Assembly (NCBI GenBank): GCA_018466975.1
Contig: CM031557.1
Coordinates: forward strand, 3,242,116 to 3,306,115
Direction: 5' to 3'
From: Sparassis latifolia
Taxonomy: Eukaryota; Basidiomycota; Agaricomycetes; Polyporales; Sparassidaceae
Length of the DNA: 64,000 bases
Below are positions 1-10,955 of the stretch, piece after piece (the stretch's first letter is position 1; each line of letters begins with the position of its first letter). The translations under genes and the position numbers were made by a program. A model generated the notes under the pieces. That model did no database searches. It saw nothing but the letters and a program-made list of their open reading frames with translations, and had not been told where the DNA came from.

Positions 1-476
1 AACACGCCCATTGCGAACTACGACTCGGACGTGCCCGCCCGGGAGGGATCAAGTCCCACATAGAACTCTTTCACATCCGGGCATGCTTCCGCAGATGTTT
101 AGCAATGGCCATGCACGCCATTCCTAGACTTCTCTGGCCGACGCGGGAGGGACGAGCCACGCCGTGTCTTGATCCTCGTCCTTGGGTGGAGAAGTTGCTG
201 GGATAGCTCACACCGTGGTCGCCGCTCTCACCGTTCCCACCCACCCTAAAGGCTCGCTCGTAGCCGTACCCGGTCACTGTGCAGAACTTGAATACGCAGC
301 AGGGAACTACGACGCCGGTGCCGCTGTGTCAGTCCGGCACTGATGCTGTTGGATAGGGAACGAACGCGCATCACGCTCGCGCCGTGTATGCGCTCCCCGT
401 GAAACCTCCATCGGAATATGGATTGGCAGTTTAATCGGGAGAGGCTACGCGTTCCAGGTAGTAGAGCAAGGCTGAG

Positions 477-1330
477 GTGTCCGCGTGTACTGTGGACGAA
501 CTGAGGCTGTGCAGGTGCAGCATGGAGAGGATTATCACAGCTGTCCGACGCGCGTTGAGGACCCGTGTCAAGATACACCGCGTTCTAGAGCCGGAGGCAC
601 TTACTTCCCACTGCTCCTTGCTCCTCTCACCTGTAGACGAATACGGGTGGGGATGGTCGGGTGTGCCTCGCCTCGTCTGTGGGACACCGCGCGCTCCAAG
701 AGGGAACTTGCTCGCCCTCCTTGCATCAACGAACGCAGATACGATTCCTGCGTGCGGGGACATCGCTAATGGGCACTGCGGAAGGATGCGCCTGTTTGCC
801 CACCTCTCGGATGCGGGACTGGACTGCAGCAACCACGAAGGGTGTTGCATAGTCTGCATCAAGGTCGGGCTTGTTATACAGTCGGAGCGAGGGATAGGGT
901 AATGCGGGGGTACATTACACGCGCTGGCATTGGCGCAGGTCGTGCGAAATCCGAGGCCCTTGCCACCTTCAGGTTGCAGGTGCTGGGACTTCTGTGTCAG
1001 CACACGCACTTGGAGAGGAGAGCTGGCTAGGCTGCATATGTGAGACCAGGCGAGGTGATGGAAGGCTCGTTCGCAGAAGGCGGGCTTTTGTGCTGGTGCC
1101 GTTCCTTTGTCTGAGTCGTGGAAAGTGCCGCCGCTGCGGCGGGCTTCGTCTTTGTGTGGCAGATTGATAGGCGGCCAGGAGGACAAAGTATAGGTTATAT
1201 TGTACCTGTCCATTGTTTCTTACTATGTTATGTGGGTTGTATGGATCCTTCGATCGTGTGACGTCATGCGTAGGATCTTTATCTGTGTTTGTCTCGGCAT
1301 CTGCCGAATCGTTCTCATCCTCCTTTGGCT
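477..1330. repeat. Repeat-family unit 1 (3' part)
   Basis: This is the left-most visible copy of a degenerate family also found at 1.86-3.56, 4.44-6.12 and 28.06-29.41 kb. The shared parts here are a motif near 1085-1115 (cggcttttgtgctg-like, followed by ccgttcctttgtc) and a downstream TGACGTCA palindrome at 1259. The body is G+C-rich and holds overlapping open frames on both strands. None resembles a protein I recognise, and frames are not conserved between units beyond the short shared motif. I cannot tell whether it was a gene or a non-autonomous mobile element. Confidence 0.5.
1259..1266. promoter_or_regulatory. TGACGTCA (CRE/ATF-type) palindrome, unit 1
   Basis: This is a perfect 8-bp TGACGTCA, the classical binding site of ATF/CREB-type bZIP factors. 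The same palindrome sits at the matching place in repeat units 2 and 3, each followed by a short conserved run resembling aagatttNgatctg. Recurrence in diverged repeats makes chance less likely; actual binding is inferred. Confidence 0.45.
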
Positions 1331-1973
1331 TCGACATTGTCCCCCGTAGCGCGAGGATGCAAGCCGTGGCGAGTCTTATCGAGCAAGGAGAAACCCGTAT
1401 CATTTCTATCGATTCGTTGCCGGGAGACCTCTATGATATGTGTACTATGGCTGGTGTTCTCGTTTCTCGCGATGGTCGACTCTATTCTCCAGATAACTCC
1501 CACCGTCAAGCCTCGAGCAAACCTTGGCTCGTTCCTGATACTGATTCTACCGCTGATACTGGAATATCTGTAGCCTGATTACACCGAGTCTGTTCGTTTC
1601 CAGTCCGCGGTTGTGTCTACTTGCGGCGATAGTACACCGCCATCTCGATCTCATGTGCGTTTATGGACCGTCTGCTTTTTTAGCCTGTAAACGAGCCGTT
1701 GGAAATTGCGTTTGCGTCCGGGCGAACCCTTGCCACCTCACATCGGGCTCTCACTCGTCGGCGCGCGGCCATTAATACGGGACGTTCTCCGGCGTCGCCG
1801 ATGGTTCAGCCAGCTTTTTTCAATACCCTCAAGGTGTACTCGTTCCATGGTGCATACATTCATATATGTTCATATATTCACATACTGCCCGACACTGGCA
1901 TAATGGTGCGCGATCAACGCCGCTCAACCCTTCTACCCTTGTCCTTCCCGAGCCTGCATTGTCCTCCCAAGCT

Positions 1974-1981
1974 GCATAAAA
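1974..1981 (+). promoter_or_regulatory. TATA-like core promoter, unit 2
   Basis: A gcataaaag element follows a gcattgtcctcc motif. The same pair recurs about 2.65 kb downstream (TATA at 4638) and at 28177, at a matching place in the repeat. This suggests a retained RNA polymerase II core promoter pointing right. Confidence 0.4.
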
Positions 1982-3511
1982 GAGGGAGCCCAGCCCATCC
2001 TCGTTCCATCTTCCAGCGCATCCTATTCAAAAAGCAGCTGTAGAACGCCCCAGCTCGAATCCCACCACTCATCCACCGCCGTAACCGGTCACCCGCGCAC
2101 GATACGTGCATACGCTACCGGGAACCGTGCACGTTCGCTCCGGAGTTACCGTCACTGGTTTCACGCCTGTGTTCGCACGTGAAGGCACATCTGGAGACTA
2201 TCGCCTCCTTTCACCCGAATGACAGTCACAATCGCAGATCTTCCCGACTCGGTCCGCGGTGCGCCCAGCTTCGTAGACTTGTCGCAGGCTGTGATTTGTC
2301 GCGCGCGGTGTGGCCATGTTCAAACGTGGCCGACTGTTTTCGACCACCCTTGCATTGGTTCTGTGGATGAGAACCGGGCGAAGTTTGTCGAGCGCTATCC
2401 GTTCTAGTCCCGACGCTGGACGCCACTTCGATCGAGAGCACCGTTACTGCGTATGCCCATTCCCACTGCTCTCGTCCACGCCCGTCACCGGTCACTCGGG
2501 CACAACACGCGACCGGGAAGTGCGTCCACCCATGCTAGTCCCGACACCACCACTTTGGGCGAGGGTACCGTTATTGCCCATGCCCAAAAGCGTGAGATAG
2601 CACGAACGTGGCGCATCACGTTCGAGGCGGCGTACCTCCCGGTGGAATGCGGTCTCCCATGGTGACTGCCCCTCGTCTGTGAGCACGTCGGCCCTGATAA
2701 AATCGTCCGAGTCCATATAGCTACATAGGACTTCGAAGGCCTGGTCGGAACTGGGACCGATGAAGAACCCCTTCATGGGAGTGCAATTGGGTGCGGACGG
2801 GCTCTTTGGGTACCACTAGATGATTCTAATCCTCTGGCGGGGAGTCGAGTTATCGCATTGACTTTCCTCGCTGCACAAGTACCGCCAATTGGACGCGAAG
2901 CGTGTCCGGGACACCGTGTCGAGCTGCAGTGCGCACCACGCGCTGTGACGCTTCGAGCGGATGCGCTTGCGTGCGCGCCTGGGATCGACGAAACCGGATA
3001 GGGAGTCATGTTTCCGGGGACGTGGGTGGAAGGACGGTGAAGTGTCGGCTGGGAGGTACACCGCGCGCTCGAGCCCATGCACCGAAGGGATGCACTTGCA
3101 ATTGCTCTCGCCGCTCGTCTCGAGGAATGGAACGTCCGTCGACACAATCGACTTCGAGTTGCATGGGTCTCCGTTAATGTCAGGCTGGTAGTCCGAGTGC
3201 AGGGAGAGGCGGCGAGTCGAGCGACTAGCCCGACCTCCAGCGGGTCGGTGCTCTACCCCTTTGGAGTGCTGGCTGGGGTAGTGGAGTGCTGGTTGGGCTG
3301 TGTCTGTGGAAGCAGGGACGGCTCGCAGGGCGGGCTTTTGTGCTGGAGCCGTTCCTTTGTCCGAGCCGTGGAAGGAGCGCGGCGTGGGATTTGAGCTGAT
3401 GAGGTAGAATAACGGGCGGCGTGGAGGACATAGTAAGACTTGTATGGTGCATGTATGAGCGGTTCTCTGTATGCTATGCTGTCTATGTCGGTCGTACATT
3501 GTCGGTCTGTG

Positions 3512-3519
3512 TGACGTCA
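3512..3519. promoter_or_regulatory. TGACGTCA (CRE/ATF-type) palindrome, unit 2
   Basis: A perfect 8-bp palindrome about 170 bp downstream of the conserved ccgttcctttgtc motif, the same spacing as in unit 1. Confidence 0.45.
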
Positions 3520-4637
3520 TGCCCGAGATTTCGATCTGTGGTAGCCGCCGTGTCATTTTCATCCGCGACTGGTACTGCGATCTTAGCTGGACGCAGCTCA
3601 AAACAAATTTTCTCGAGGCGCATACGAGGCATATATACCATCGGCTCTTCCACGGCGACTAGCTACTCTCTCTTGTGCTTGTATCTCGTATCTCAGGCCT
3701 CAGGCCTCAGGGCCGAGGACCGAAATTTCGATATTCCCTCGTCGACATGAATCCCTCGCCAAACGTCTAGCCGCGGACTTTGGCCGGTTCCTTTACTACA
3801 CGCAAGATGAGCTTGGAGGCGCTGGAATCTCTCGTTGTGGGGGGTGATATCAGCGTGAACGGGTGTAGTGGGATGGCGTGGACGTGTTGTTGGTTACTGG
3901 CCGTGTGCGTGTTTTCGTTCATTCCTTTTTTCTGATCTGTGGTTCTTCACTAACTCGTAAAAAAAGCGCCAAGAAAACGCGACGCGATCTTCGTCCTGTT
4001 GTGTGTTTTAGCCCCGAAGGACAGTGCACTATCTCTTCCACCGGGGACCATGCTCTAGCACGGATATGTGTATTCTGACAGCCGAGAAATACTTTGTCAT
4101 CGGCTTGCTCGTAAACGTTGAAGGTGCTCCTTGAGGCTCTCTGCTGAAATTTCGGCGTTCCATTTCGCTAGAAGTCGAACTTTGGCTCAGTTTATACCGA
4201 CGCGTCCAGTAGTGCGCTCGTTCTTGTTTGAATTCGGATTTTTATGGGACTATGTACCCACGCTGTGCCGACTCAGAGTTGGTGCCGCTCTCATCCGATC
4301 TCTTTCTCCGAGTGCACCGGAGAGTGTTCACGGCGAAAGACTTCTACCGTTGGATCTCTTCATATTGGAACTGCCAAACGCCTCTGCGGTGACAATCTAG
4401 CTATGGCTCGTCGTCTTCGACGCTATTGTTACCGCTGCGAGTGCGTGTATTTATTCATTCTTACATTCATAGATTCATATGGACATACTGGGCTTCGTTT
4501 GTTCGTCCGACACAAAGCACAAGGATATTAGCGCACGATCAACGCCGCTCATCCCCTTGGGCCTACATTGTTTCTCTCCGCACCTCTAGTGCATGCATCG
4601 TCCGCGGAGCTCCTACCACTCCCCATCCTTCTCTACA

Positions 4638-4644
4638 TATAAAT
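4638..4644 (+). promoter_or_regulatory. TATA box, unit 3
   Basis: A tataaat element stands at the position matching the TATA of unit 2, upstream of the G+C-rich body. Confidence 0.4.
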
Positions 4645-5164
4645 AGGCCCTGCCCGCACCACAATCTCCTCGCAGCACCTCCAGCCCAGGAATAGCTCCC
4701 CCGGGATATCTACATCAGCTAGCGCCAGTACGGCGGTTCATACCCACCTCACCTCCCCTTGAGGTTCACACCGACCCGACCTTGGTGACGCTTGGGTGCG
4801 GCATTATTACCTCGACGACCTCTCCACCTTCTGTGCGGCCAGGTGCGCAGCGCTCCGGAGTCCACCCTGAGTCGCAAGCGCACCTCTGCCACGTCATGGA
4901 CGCCTACACTATCCTGCGTACACTTGCTGCCCGAGCCTGTGTCCATCGACAACGCATTCGGGGCATCTGGTTATCGCATCGCCCGCGTAATCCAGAGCCC
5001 GAGCGGAGTCGCGGCACCTGAGTGGGGCGAGAGACCTCACTTGGGAGAGCATAGGTGTCGCCGTCGATTCCCACCTGAGCGGTAGCGACGCACGCCGATT
5101 TATTCATTGAGATCAATGACACTGGCTAGCTGATAGATGGATGGGCGGTGCCTCGTGGAGAGCA

Positions 5165-5555
5165 CCTCATCGACCGCCGTCGTGCTTCGCGTTTCGCGCG
5201 GGCGTTGTCGCCTACACGCGGCGCATCTAATAGGGTAGATGCGCGCGGCGACAACGAAGACGATGACGAGGACCTAGCTGGGCCTGTTCGACTCAGGTAC
5301 TCCGCGCCCTCTACCGACGCACGGCAGTGCGCATTTCCTGTTCTTCCCATCCACGGGGTAGCAGCGTGTGTGCAGCGCAGATGGGGAGAACGTCGTCGGC
5401 CTTCCCGGTGCTTCGCGCGGGTGTCATTGCCCACCGTTGTGAGGTGTACTGCCCGCGCATCTAATGGCGTAGATGTGCGGTGCGGACGGTGACGAAGACC
5501 TAGCTGGGCTTGTTTGACTCGGTGCTCCATACCCTCTGACGATGCGCCGAGGGGC
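5165..5555. repeat. Imperfect tandem duplication, about 240-bp period
   Basis: Two adjacent copies share cttcgcgcgggNgt, cgcgcatctaatNgNgtagatg, gacgaNgacctagctgggc and ctcNggNNctcc in the same order. The first runs from about 5165 and the second from about 5410. Each copy contains a short inverted element around gcatctaat/gtagatgc. Confidence 0.6.
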
Positions 5556-6073
5556 GCGAGCGTCTCCTCCTGCACATAGGGAAGATGCTGGTGGGGGTAG
5601 ATGACGGGGTGGAAAGGCGGTATGGATGGCTGTCTGTCCCGACTCGACGCTGAATGCACGGTCGTGAAGTCTGCGTCCAGGTCGGGCTGTGCGGGAGAGC
5701 GACGACGGCAGTCATGCACGGGCGGAGGCGTCCTCGGTCAACGAGGTGCGCTTCGCGCGTGCAGAGGCAGCCGGAGGGGATAATCAGCTCAATGACGCTG
5801 TTGGCACAGCATCCTCCTGTGTTACGGGTACTGCTGGCTCTCGGGAGGTGGGGGGGCGGGGATAATATTCGCAGAGGACGGGTTTTTGTGCTCTCGCCGT
5901 TCCTTTGTTGCAGAGATCGCCGCTGGGCGGCGCGGGAGTCTGATGGGTGGCGGGAGTAGGGCATAATGTATCTGGTGATAATGTTAGTTCGAAGTGGGTG
6001 TGTTTGCCTTTGAAGGCGCTCTATGATGATATGCACGTTTCGGTTGTCCATTGTTCCTCGACAGCATCGCGCG

Positions 6074-6081
6074 TGACGTCA
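6074..6081. promoter_or_regulatory. TGACGTCA (CRE/ATF-type) palindrome, unit 3
   Basis: A perfect palindrome downstream of the conserved motif of unit 3. A degenerate relative, TGATGTCA at 7556-7563, is followed by the same aagattNggatct run and marks a fourth fragment of this segment. Confidence 0.45.
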
Positions 6082-6120
6082 TGTGTAAGATTTAGATCTG
6101 CGAACCATGTCGGCCTCTGC

Positions 6121-8392
6121 TCAAGCGCTCATCCGTGTGTCAATTTTCGTCTGGATGTCCAGCGTCGCTACAACATGATCCTGCTTAGGCTCTTTTCGAA
6201 TTCTCGATAGCTCTCGAACGTCTATGGTCTGTGAATCACTTCCTGATCACGCTTTTACCATATGTCACGTCGGCGGCACATCGATCTGCAAAATCCTGGT
6301 GCCTTTCGGTAGAGCAGTAACGCTTAAATTTTTGAAATGCGAGAGGACCAATTATTCCCAGTAAGTCTTGGCGTTCGTTGAAGACCGCTGACGGACTTTG
6401 TTAGTATCGTTGGATGGCGACCGATTTTGCGATCGTCTGCTCGACCAGCACGAATCCTTCAGAGTCTCGTGCGCAACTATCGAATGACTTATGAGGTGCC
6501 GTTTGGAAGCTTCACTTATGCCTGGCCGATGTCAGAGTCCATCATGCATGTGAGTCTCTCCGAATGGTTATAGTTTAGGCCATGGCTGGGTTCTCTTTGG
6601 GTTCTTGGATTTCTCACAGAAGGAGGTCGCAGGTTATTTTGCATATCTTCCAGCTCCGATGAAAGTGGCTTGTATCCCAGCCTTCGAAGCATTCGTAGTG
6701 AGGCTCCGTGGCATCGAACCAAGGTACTTCGTCCTTATCATGGTCTTGGGCTATATGTGCCCGAACGTGTTCTCTCTGTGGGACTTCTAGCTTTGACGGG
6801 AGCGCAGATTGGAACGGTTTCGTGCTCGCGGAGGCGATGGCTAGATTTCACATTCGCGGTGCGATTTAATTCGTCCACATGTGAACGTTCCCTTTGCGGT
6901 GACGCGTGATAGCCTAGCAAAATGGGAGGGATGCCCAATCGATGTTTTTTGTTTCCTAGATTGAGGTGCAAGGTAAAACCGTGCGATCCAAGCTTTCGTG
7001 CAATTTTCTACCTTGCACGGGGTGTATGTATATTCGTACGTCTATAAACGTGGACTCCTCGGTCTCGCTGACGCAAAGACGACAGAGCACGATCGATGCC
7101 GCGCTCTTTTGGTCCTGCAGTGTCCAACAAGTCTTCGGACTGCCTTACCCTCCTCTTCTACCACTACTCCCTCGCTAATCATTTTCTTGAGCTCTGAGCA
7201 TGTCAAAGGGAGTTCCAGCGCAACTTCGCTGTGTTATATTCCCCCCTTGTTACCGTCTACCTGTTCAAACGGGCCACACCCCGAAATCAAGGGATGCTGC
7301 GTCATCGCCATGAGCAAGATGTCATGCCAGTGGCGCGCCAGAATAACATTCTGTTTGCCCAGGTCTCCTCACGGTGACGAGGACTTAGAGGACATTTGTA
7401 TCGGCGTGTCGACTTCTTGTGGGCTATTATTCCGTTGAATTATATCAATTTATTGCAAGAAAAACGTCTATAATTACAAGGAATGGCTGGTTTTCTTGTA
7501 CGATCCATGAGCCTAGCGGCCACTACTAGTGCCGAGACCGCATGCTATCTACATGTGATGTCATGTGTAAGATTCGGATCTCCCGGTCGGCGTCTGCCGC
7601 GCGGTTCGTTTTCTCACCCATTCTGAACAATTGCAACTAAATGTCGATAATTCCGCGACTCGAGCTTATGCGTGAACTTCCGAGGCGACCGTATATCAAA
7701 ATATACACATAAGATACAGTAAGTCTAGTGCTCTTTACCGTGCCATGACCCGTTGTGCAGCTCAACCTTGTTGGTTTCCGTCGTCGCGGCGTCACAAGAC
7801 TGGGGATAGATGCGATCCGCGAGGATATCCGCTTTGGTTCCAATCGAATAACCAGTGGCTGAATCGCTGGCAAGTTCTGACCGCAGAAGGCAGTGCTTAG
7901 GCGTCTCAGGCATGATACAGTTTGTGGCGTGGTTTTGGTTTGCAAACCTTCGAAAGTGAGTGCCCACATGGTGCTGCTATTTTTGACGCATTACCGCCCA
8001 CGTCAGTCAAATATCTGGTGTTCGACACCTCTCGTTCATCGGACGAGATCCACATAAGCAACGATAAGGAATAATAACAAGCACGGCTCAACATACGAAC
8101 GTCGTTGAAGTTGCTGCTTGTACGTCGTTATGGTGTCGACCTCACGGTTCTCCGTATATCTCGCATCTTTCGCGCTTAGCGACACAGAAGATATCAGCCT
8201 ACCATCTCCGTCGGACTGCCACTCTCTTCTTCCATCACAAATAAGACCACTGCATTGAGTATTCAAACTAGCTTTCGACTGAAGAAGAGTCCCACGAAGC
8301 GGTGCATCACTCGATGCCTGTACCTTATATACCTCGGGTGCACAGAATCCGCTGCAGGACATCGTCTAGCCTTCCGTTTGGCTCGTTACACG
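6121..8392. other. No gene recognised; one repeat fragment at about 7540-7610
   Basis: Short frames occur on both strands but none has motifs, splice logic or a credible start. The stretch at 7540-7610 is a fragment of the repeat family (TGATGTCA plus its downstream run). The remainder is unassigned intergenic DNA upstream of the 7-TM gene. Confidence 0.5.
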
Positions 8393-9740
8393 ATGTACGA
8401 CATTCCCCTCGTCTCTGCCAACCTCGCATCTGTGCCACTGGTATCGCTTTTCTACGGGATATTCGTTGTCTTCTTCTGCACATCCTCATACCTCATGGTA
8501 CGGCGTCAAGGCCGGCTGAATGTTGGAACATCGCGGCTCAAGTCTATCTGGAAGATGCCTTTATTCATTGCGGGAATATTGCTCTTCATCACTATCACTG
8601 GGGTCAGTCTTTCCGTCCCAAACTCCTACTTACATGTGGAACTGAAAAACTCCCCGGGAAAAGCACTGGATACTCCTGGTACACCGCTCGTTTATGGCCT
8701 TCGTGTACTTTGACGGTGGTGCATCTCCGCTTGAGTTCTACATGAACGTGGGTGCAGTGACGGCAATTGCAGAGATAGTGTTTCTCGTTTCGACGCTGAC
8801 GATCGAGAATGCTGTGATTGTAAGCAATCATCCGTTGTTGTTCTGATCCTGCTTCTGGAGTGATGTAGGTATACCGCCTTTGGATCATCTGGAAGCACAA
8901 CAAGTATGTCATGATTATCCCTGTCTGTTCATTTCTCGTCAATGTCGGTGAGTCCAACGCGGTTGCAAAACGTTATTCGCACTAATGTGTTACCTCACAA
9001 TTTCTGCCCTTCGTCAGCATGTCACGTGGTCGTTGTTTACCAGTATGCACAATATCACATGGGTCAGAATGTATTTGGTGCCAGCATTGGACGGTGGGTC
9101 ACAATAGATTACGTCTGCAGTCTATGGTACGTGGCGGTAAATATATAAACGATTAGCTGGAAACTGATGCCCAACAATGTAGCACCAACTTGTACTGTTG
9201 TGGTCAGGTTCCCGTCTGCAATATTTTCCGTCACCGTATTGATAAATCCCTGCCCGTTTTAAGTGCTGATTGTTTGGCGCCTATGGCGTGTCAGTCATAG
9301 GTCAGAGCCCGTTGTGGGTACCTGTATGTTGGTACGCTCATTTCTTCGTTCAGCTATCGATATCGCTGATGTGAATGCCTAGTGGACGTTGTCTGTCTTC
9401 ATCGAAAGTGCCGCCTTCGATGTGTATGGTTTGCTCCCTCGTTTGCAGATGCCTATCTGTTAACGGCTCGCACAGGGCGTTGCTGATTGTCTCTATGGTA
9501 CTCTACGAACTCGGGTTGAACGTGCAGTACATTATCGGCGTCATGATGTCGCCGCTGTCTGGCATCACCTTTATGCTCATCAACGTCCGTGTTGGTATGG
9601 GCTACGCGATGCATTCACAGGAGGAAGATGTAAATGGCCCTACTATACGTCCATCTGAGGCACAGCAGGAGGACATACCACAACGTTCGCGATGGATCCG
9701 CTCGTTATCGATATTTCTCAGCCCGTGGAACACCACTTGA
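8393..9740 (+). CDS. Agaricomycete multi-pass (7-TM) membrane protein
   Basis: I see about eight exons. Exon 1 (8393-8602) starts MYDIPL and carries hydrophobic helices. Exon 2 (8664-8819) has FMAFVYFDGGASPLEFY. Exon 3 (8869-8947) has VYRLWIIWKHN, exon 4 (9018-9126) GRWVTIDYVCS and exon 5 (9183-9202) CTNLYCC, with further exons at 9264-9331 and 9383-9428. The last exon reads GITFMLINVRVGMG and ends SPWNTT. This order matches the large basidiomycete family of orphan seven-helix membrane proteins that carry INVRVGLG near the C-terminus; ligand and role are unknown. All introns are 50-65 nt GT-AG. I could not find sites joining the exon at 9383 to the last exon in phase, so a frameshift or an unusual splice site is possible there. 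Family confidence is good; intactness is uncertain. Confidence 0.7.
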
Positions 9741-10304
9741 GACAAGCAGCGATCTCGGTCGAAAGATCAAGATTTGCGGAGTGTAAGAATGCGGATGGAA
9801 AGGGATACGACATGGGGCGGGATGGTAGTGCGATGGACTCAATGGTTTAATGCATGATGCATTTCGAGAGATCTAGTGTAGCACCTTCATATTGTAATGA
9901 TAGTGATCTACAATGCACAGTAACCGCCCTCGCATGCAGAGACAGACGCTCGCCCTGAGTTCTGTCCTGTTCCTGCCGATCCTCGTTGTCTCATGCAACC
10001 TGCATATGTCGACTGAGTGCTCGAGCTTTTAAGCGATCAAACGCGCTTTGAAATCTATACATACAACCATAGTCATCATAGTCATCATCTTCTATCATAA
10101 GTTTTCGCTACCGTGTACATTGCATAAAGCAGTGCAGCTAGAGATGCAGTAAACAGATCATACAATCGCATTCGAGTTGAAGTAGACATACAAGGAGTTG
10201 AAATTGAAATTCGAAACAATAGCCGAAAGAGACAACGCACGTGAAATGGATGGGTTACCCACTCTGTCGTTGGACACTCTATTTTCTGATGAAGTCTCTG
10301 AGTC
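9741..10304. other. Intergenic, nothing recognised
   Basis: This A+T-richer spacer lies between two convergent genes, so it probably holds both 3' ends. There is a short direct repeat of catcatagt at about 10070. No open frame or RNA gene is visible. Confidence 0.5.
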
Positions 10305-10955
10305 TCAGCTCACCTCTATGCATGGTGGGCAAGTGGCCAAACGCCGTGGACGTGAATAGTTCTCGCGCTTGGAAGTGGCCGTGGCCTCATCCTCTTCCTC
10401 ATCCTCAACCGCTACATCGACAACCTTGTTCGTGTCGTCAAATGGGTCCTGCAGAAGTGGCCGTTCAGGCGGCTCACAGACAACAGGTTCAGAAGCCGGC
10501 TCGGCCTCGCGCATCTTGACGTTCCCTCCATGTATACTTGGGAAGGCAGGTTCACCACGTGCCCTGCGTGCTTCTCCTGCGAGCATGTCCTGGAGGTATA
10601 ATGTTTTGTTCTGCGTGTGCAGCGGGTCGCCAGAGTCCGTGTCCTCGGCAACGAGGGAGTAGGGATCGAACGGCACGCCGGGGGGTGGCTTCGGTTTGCG
10701 GAGCGTGCCCTTGCGCGGGTAGACGACGAACGAGGAATGAGAAGGGGAATATGGAGGTCTGTATTCTCCGTTGGCGGAAACTGTGACTTGCCGTGTATTC
10801 TCACCCGTCTTGGGGCTAGATGGTGCGTTGGCTTGGGGAACTTTGGAACAACTGCCGGATGGTGAGCGTAAGCCACCCTCATTCTCTTCGTCGACGCACT
10901 GTGGAGTGGAAGCGACCTCGGGAGGCACAGTAATGATGAGACGATCGATAATCAT
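10305..10955 (-). CDS. Hypothetical acidic/proline-rich protein
   Basis: A single open frame of about 216 codons begins at ATG 10955 (MIIDRLIITVPPEV). It has a Ser/Pro-rich middle (SSPKTGENTR, then SFVVYPRKGTLRKPKPPPGV), a YLQDMLAGEARRARGEP segment, and an acidic run VEDEEEDE before the end. The reading frame stays open further upstream but without an ATG there. Composition and codon use look like a real fungal coding exon, but I recognise no domain. It is probably an intrinsically disordered cytoplasmic or nuclear protein. Confidence 0.5.
   Translation of the reverse strand: MIIDRLIITVPPEVASTPQCVDEENEGGLRSPSGSCSKVPQANAPSSPKTGENTRQVTVSANGEYRPPYSPSHSSFVVYPRKGTLRKPKPPPGVPFDPYSLVAEDTDSGDPLHTQNKTLYLQDMLAGEARRARGEPAFPSIHGGNVKMREAEPASEPVVCEPPERPLLQDPFDDTNKVVDVAVEDEEEDEATATSKRENYSRPRRLATCPPCIEVS

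Larger units (their letters stand above)
1860..3560 (+). repeat. Repeat-family unit 2
   Basis: The unit begins with an A+T-rich run (repeated cattcatat), then gcgcgatcaacgccgctc at about 1909, a gcattgtcc motif and a TATA-like cataaaa at 1975. A 1.2-kb G+C-rich body follows, then the conserved ccgttcctttgtc motif near 3345 and TGACGTCA at 3512. The order matches unit 3. No recognisable protein is encoded in either direction: short frames exist on both strands but lack domain motifs or convincing splice structure. Confidence 0.55.
4440..6120 (+). repeat. Repeat-family unit 3
   Basis: This third copy has the A+T-rich cattcatag run, gcgcacgatcaacgccgctc at about 4531, a TATA element at 4638, a G+C-rich body with an internal tandem duplication (5165-5555), the conserved gttcctttgtt motif near 5900 and TGACGTCA at 6074. 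The order matches unit 2, but the sequence is strongly diverged. No protein family is recognised. Confidence 0.55.

Noticed and set aside
431..1213. Minus-strand 260-codon frame in repeat unit 1, with a 261-codon counterpart in unit 2 (2816-3601)
   Set aside because: Only about 15 residues around SDKGTAPAQKPA agree, which reflects the conserved DNA motif; the rest is unrelated, so the frames are not a conserved gene.
7261..7335. GCCVIA-like CaaX sequence suggesting a mating pheromone
   Set aside because: It is not followed by a stop codon and has no precursor features; the neighbouring 7-TM gene is not a Ste3-type receptor by its motifs.
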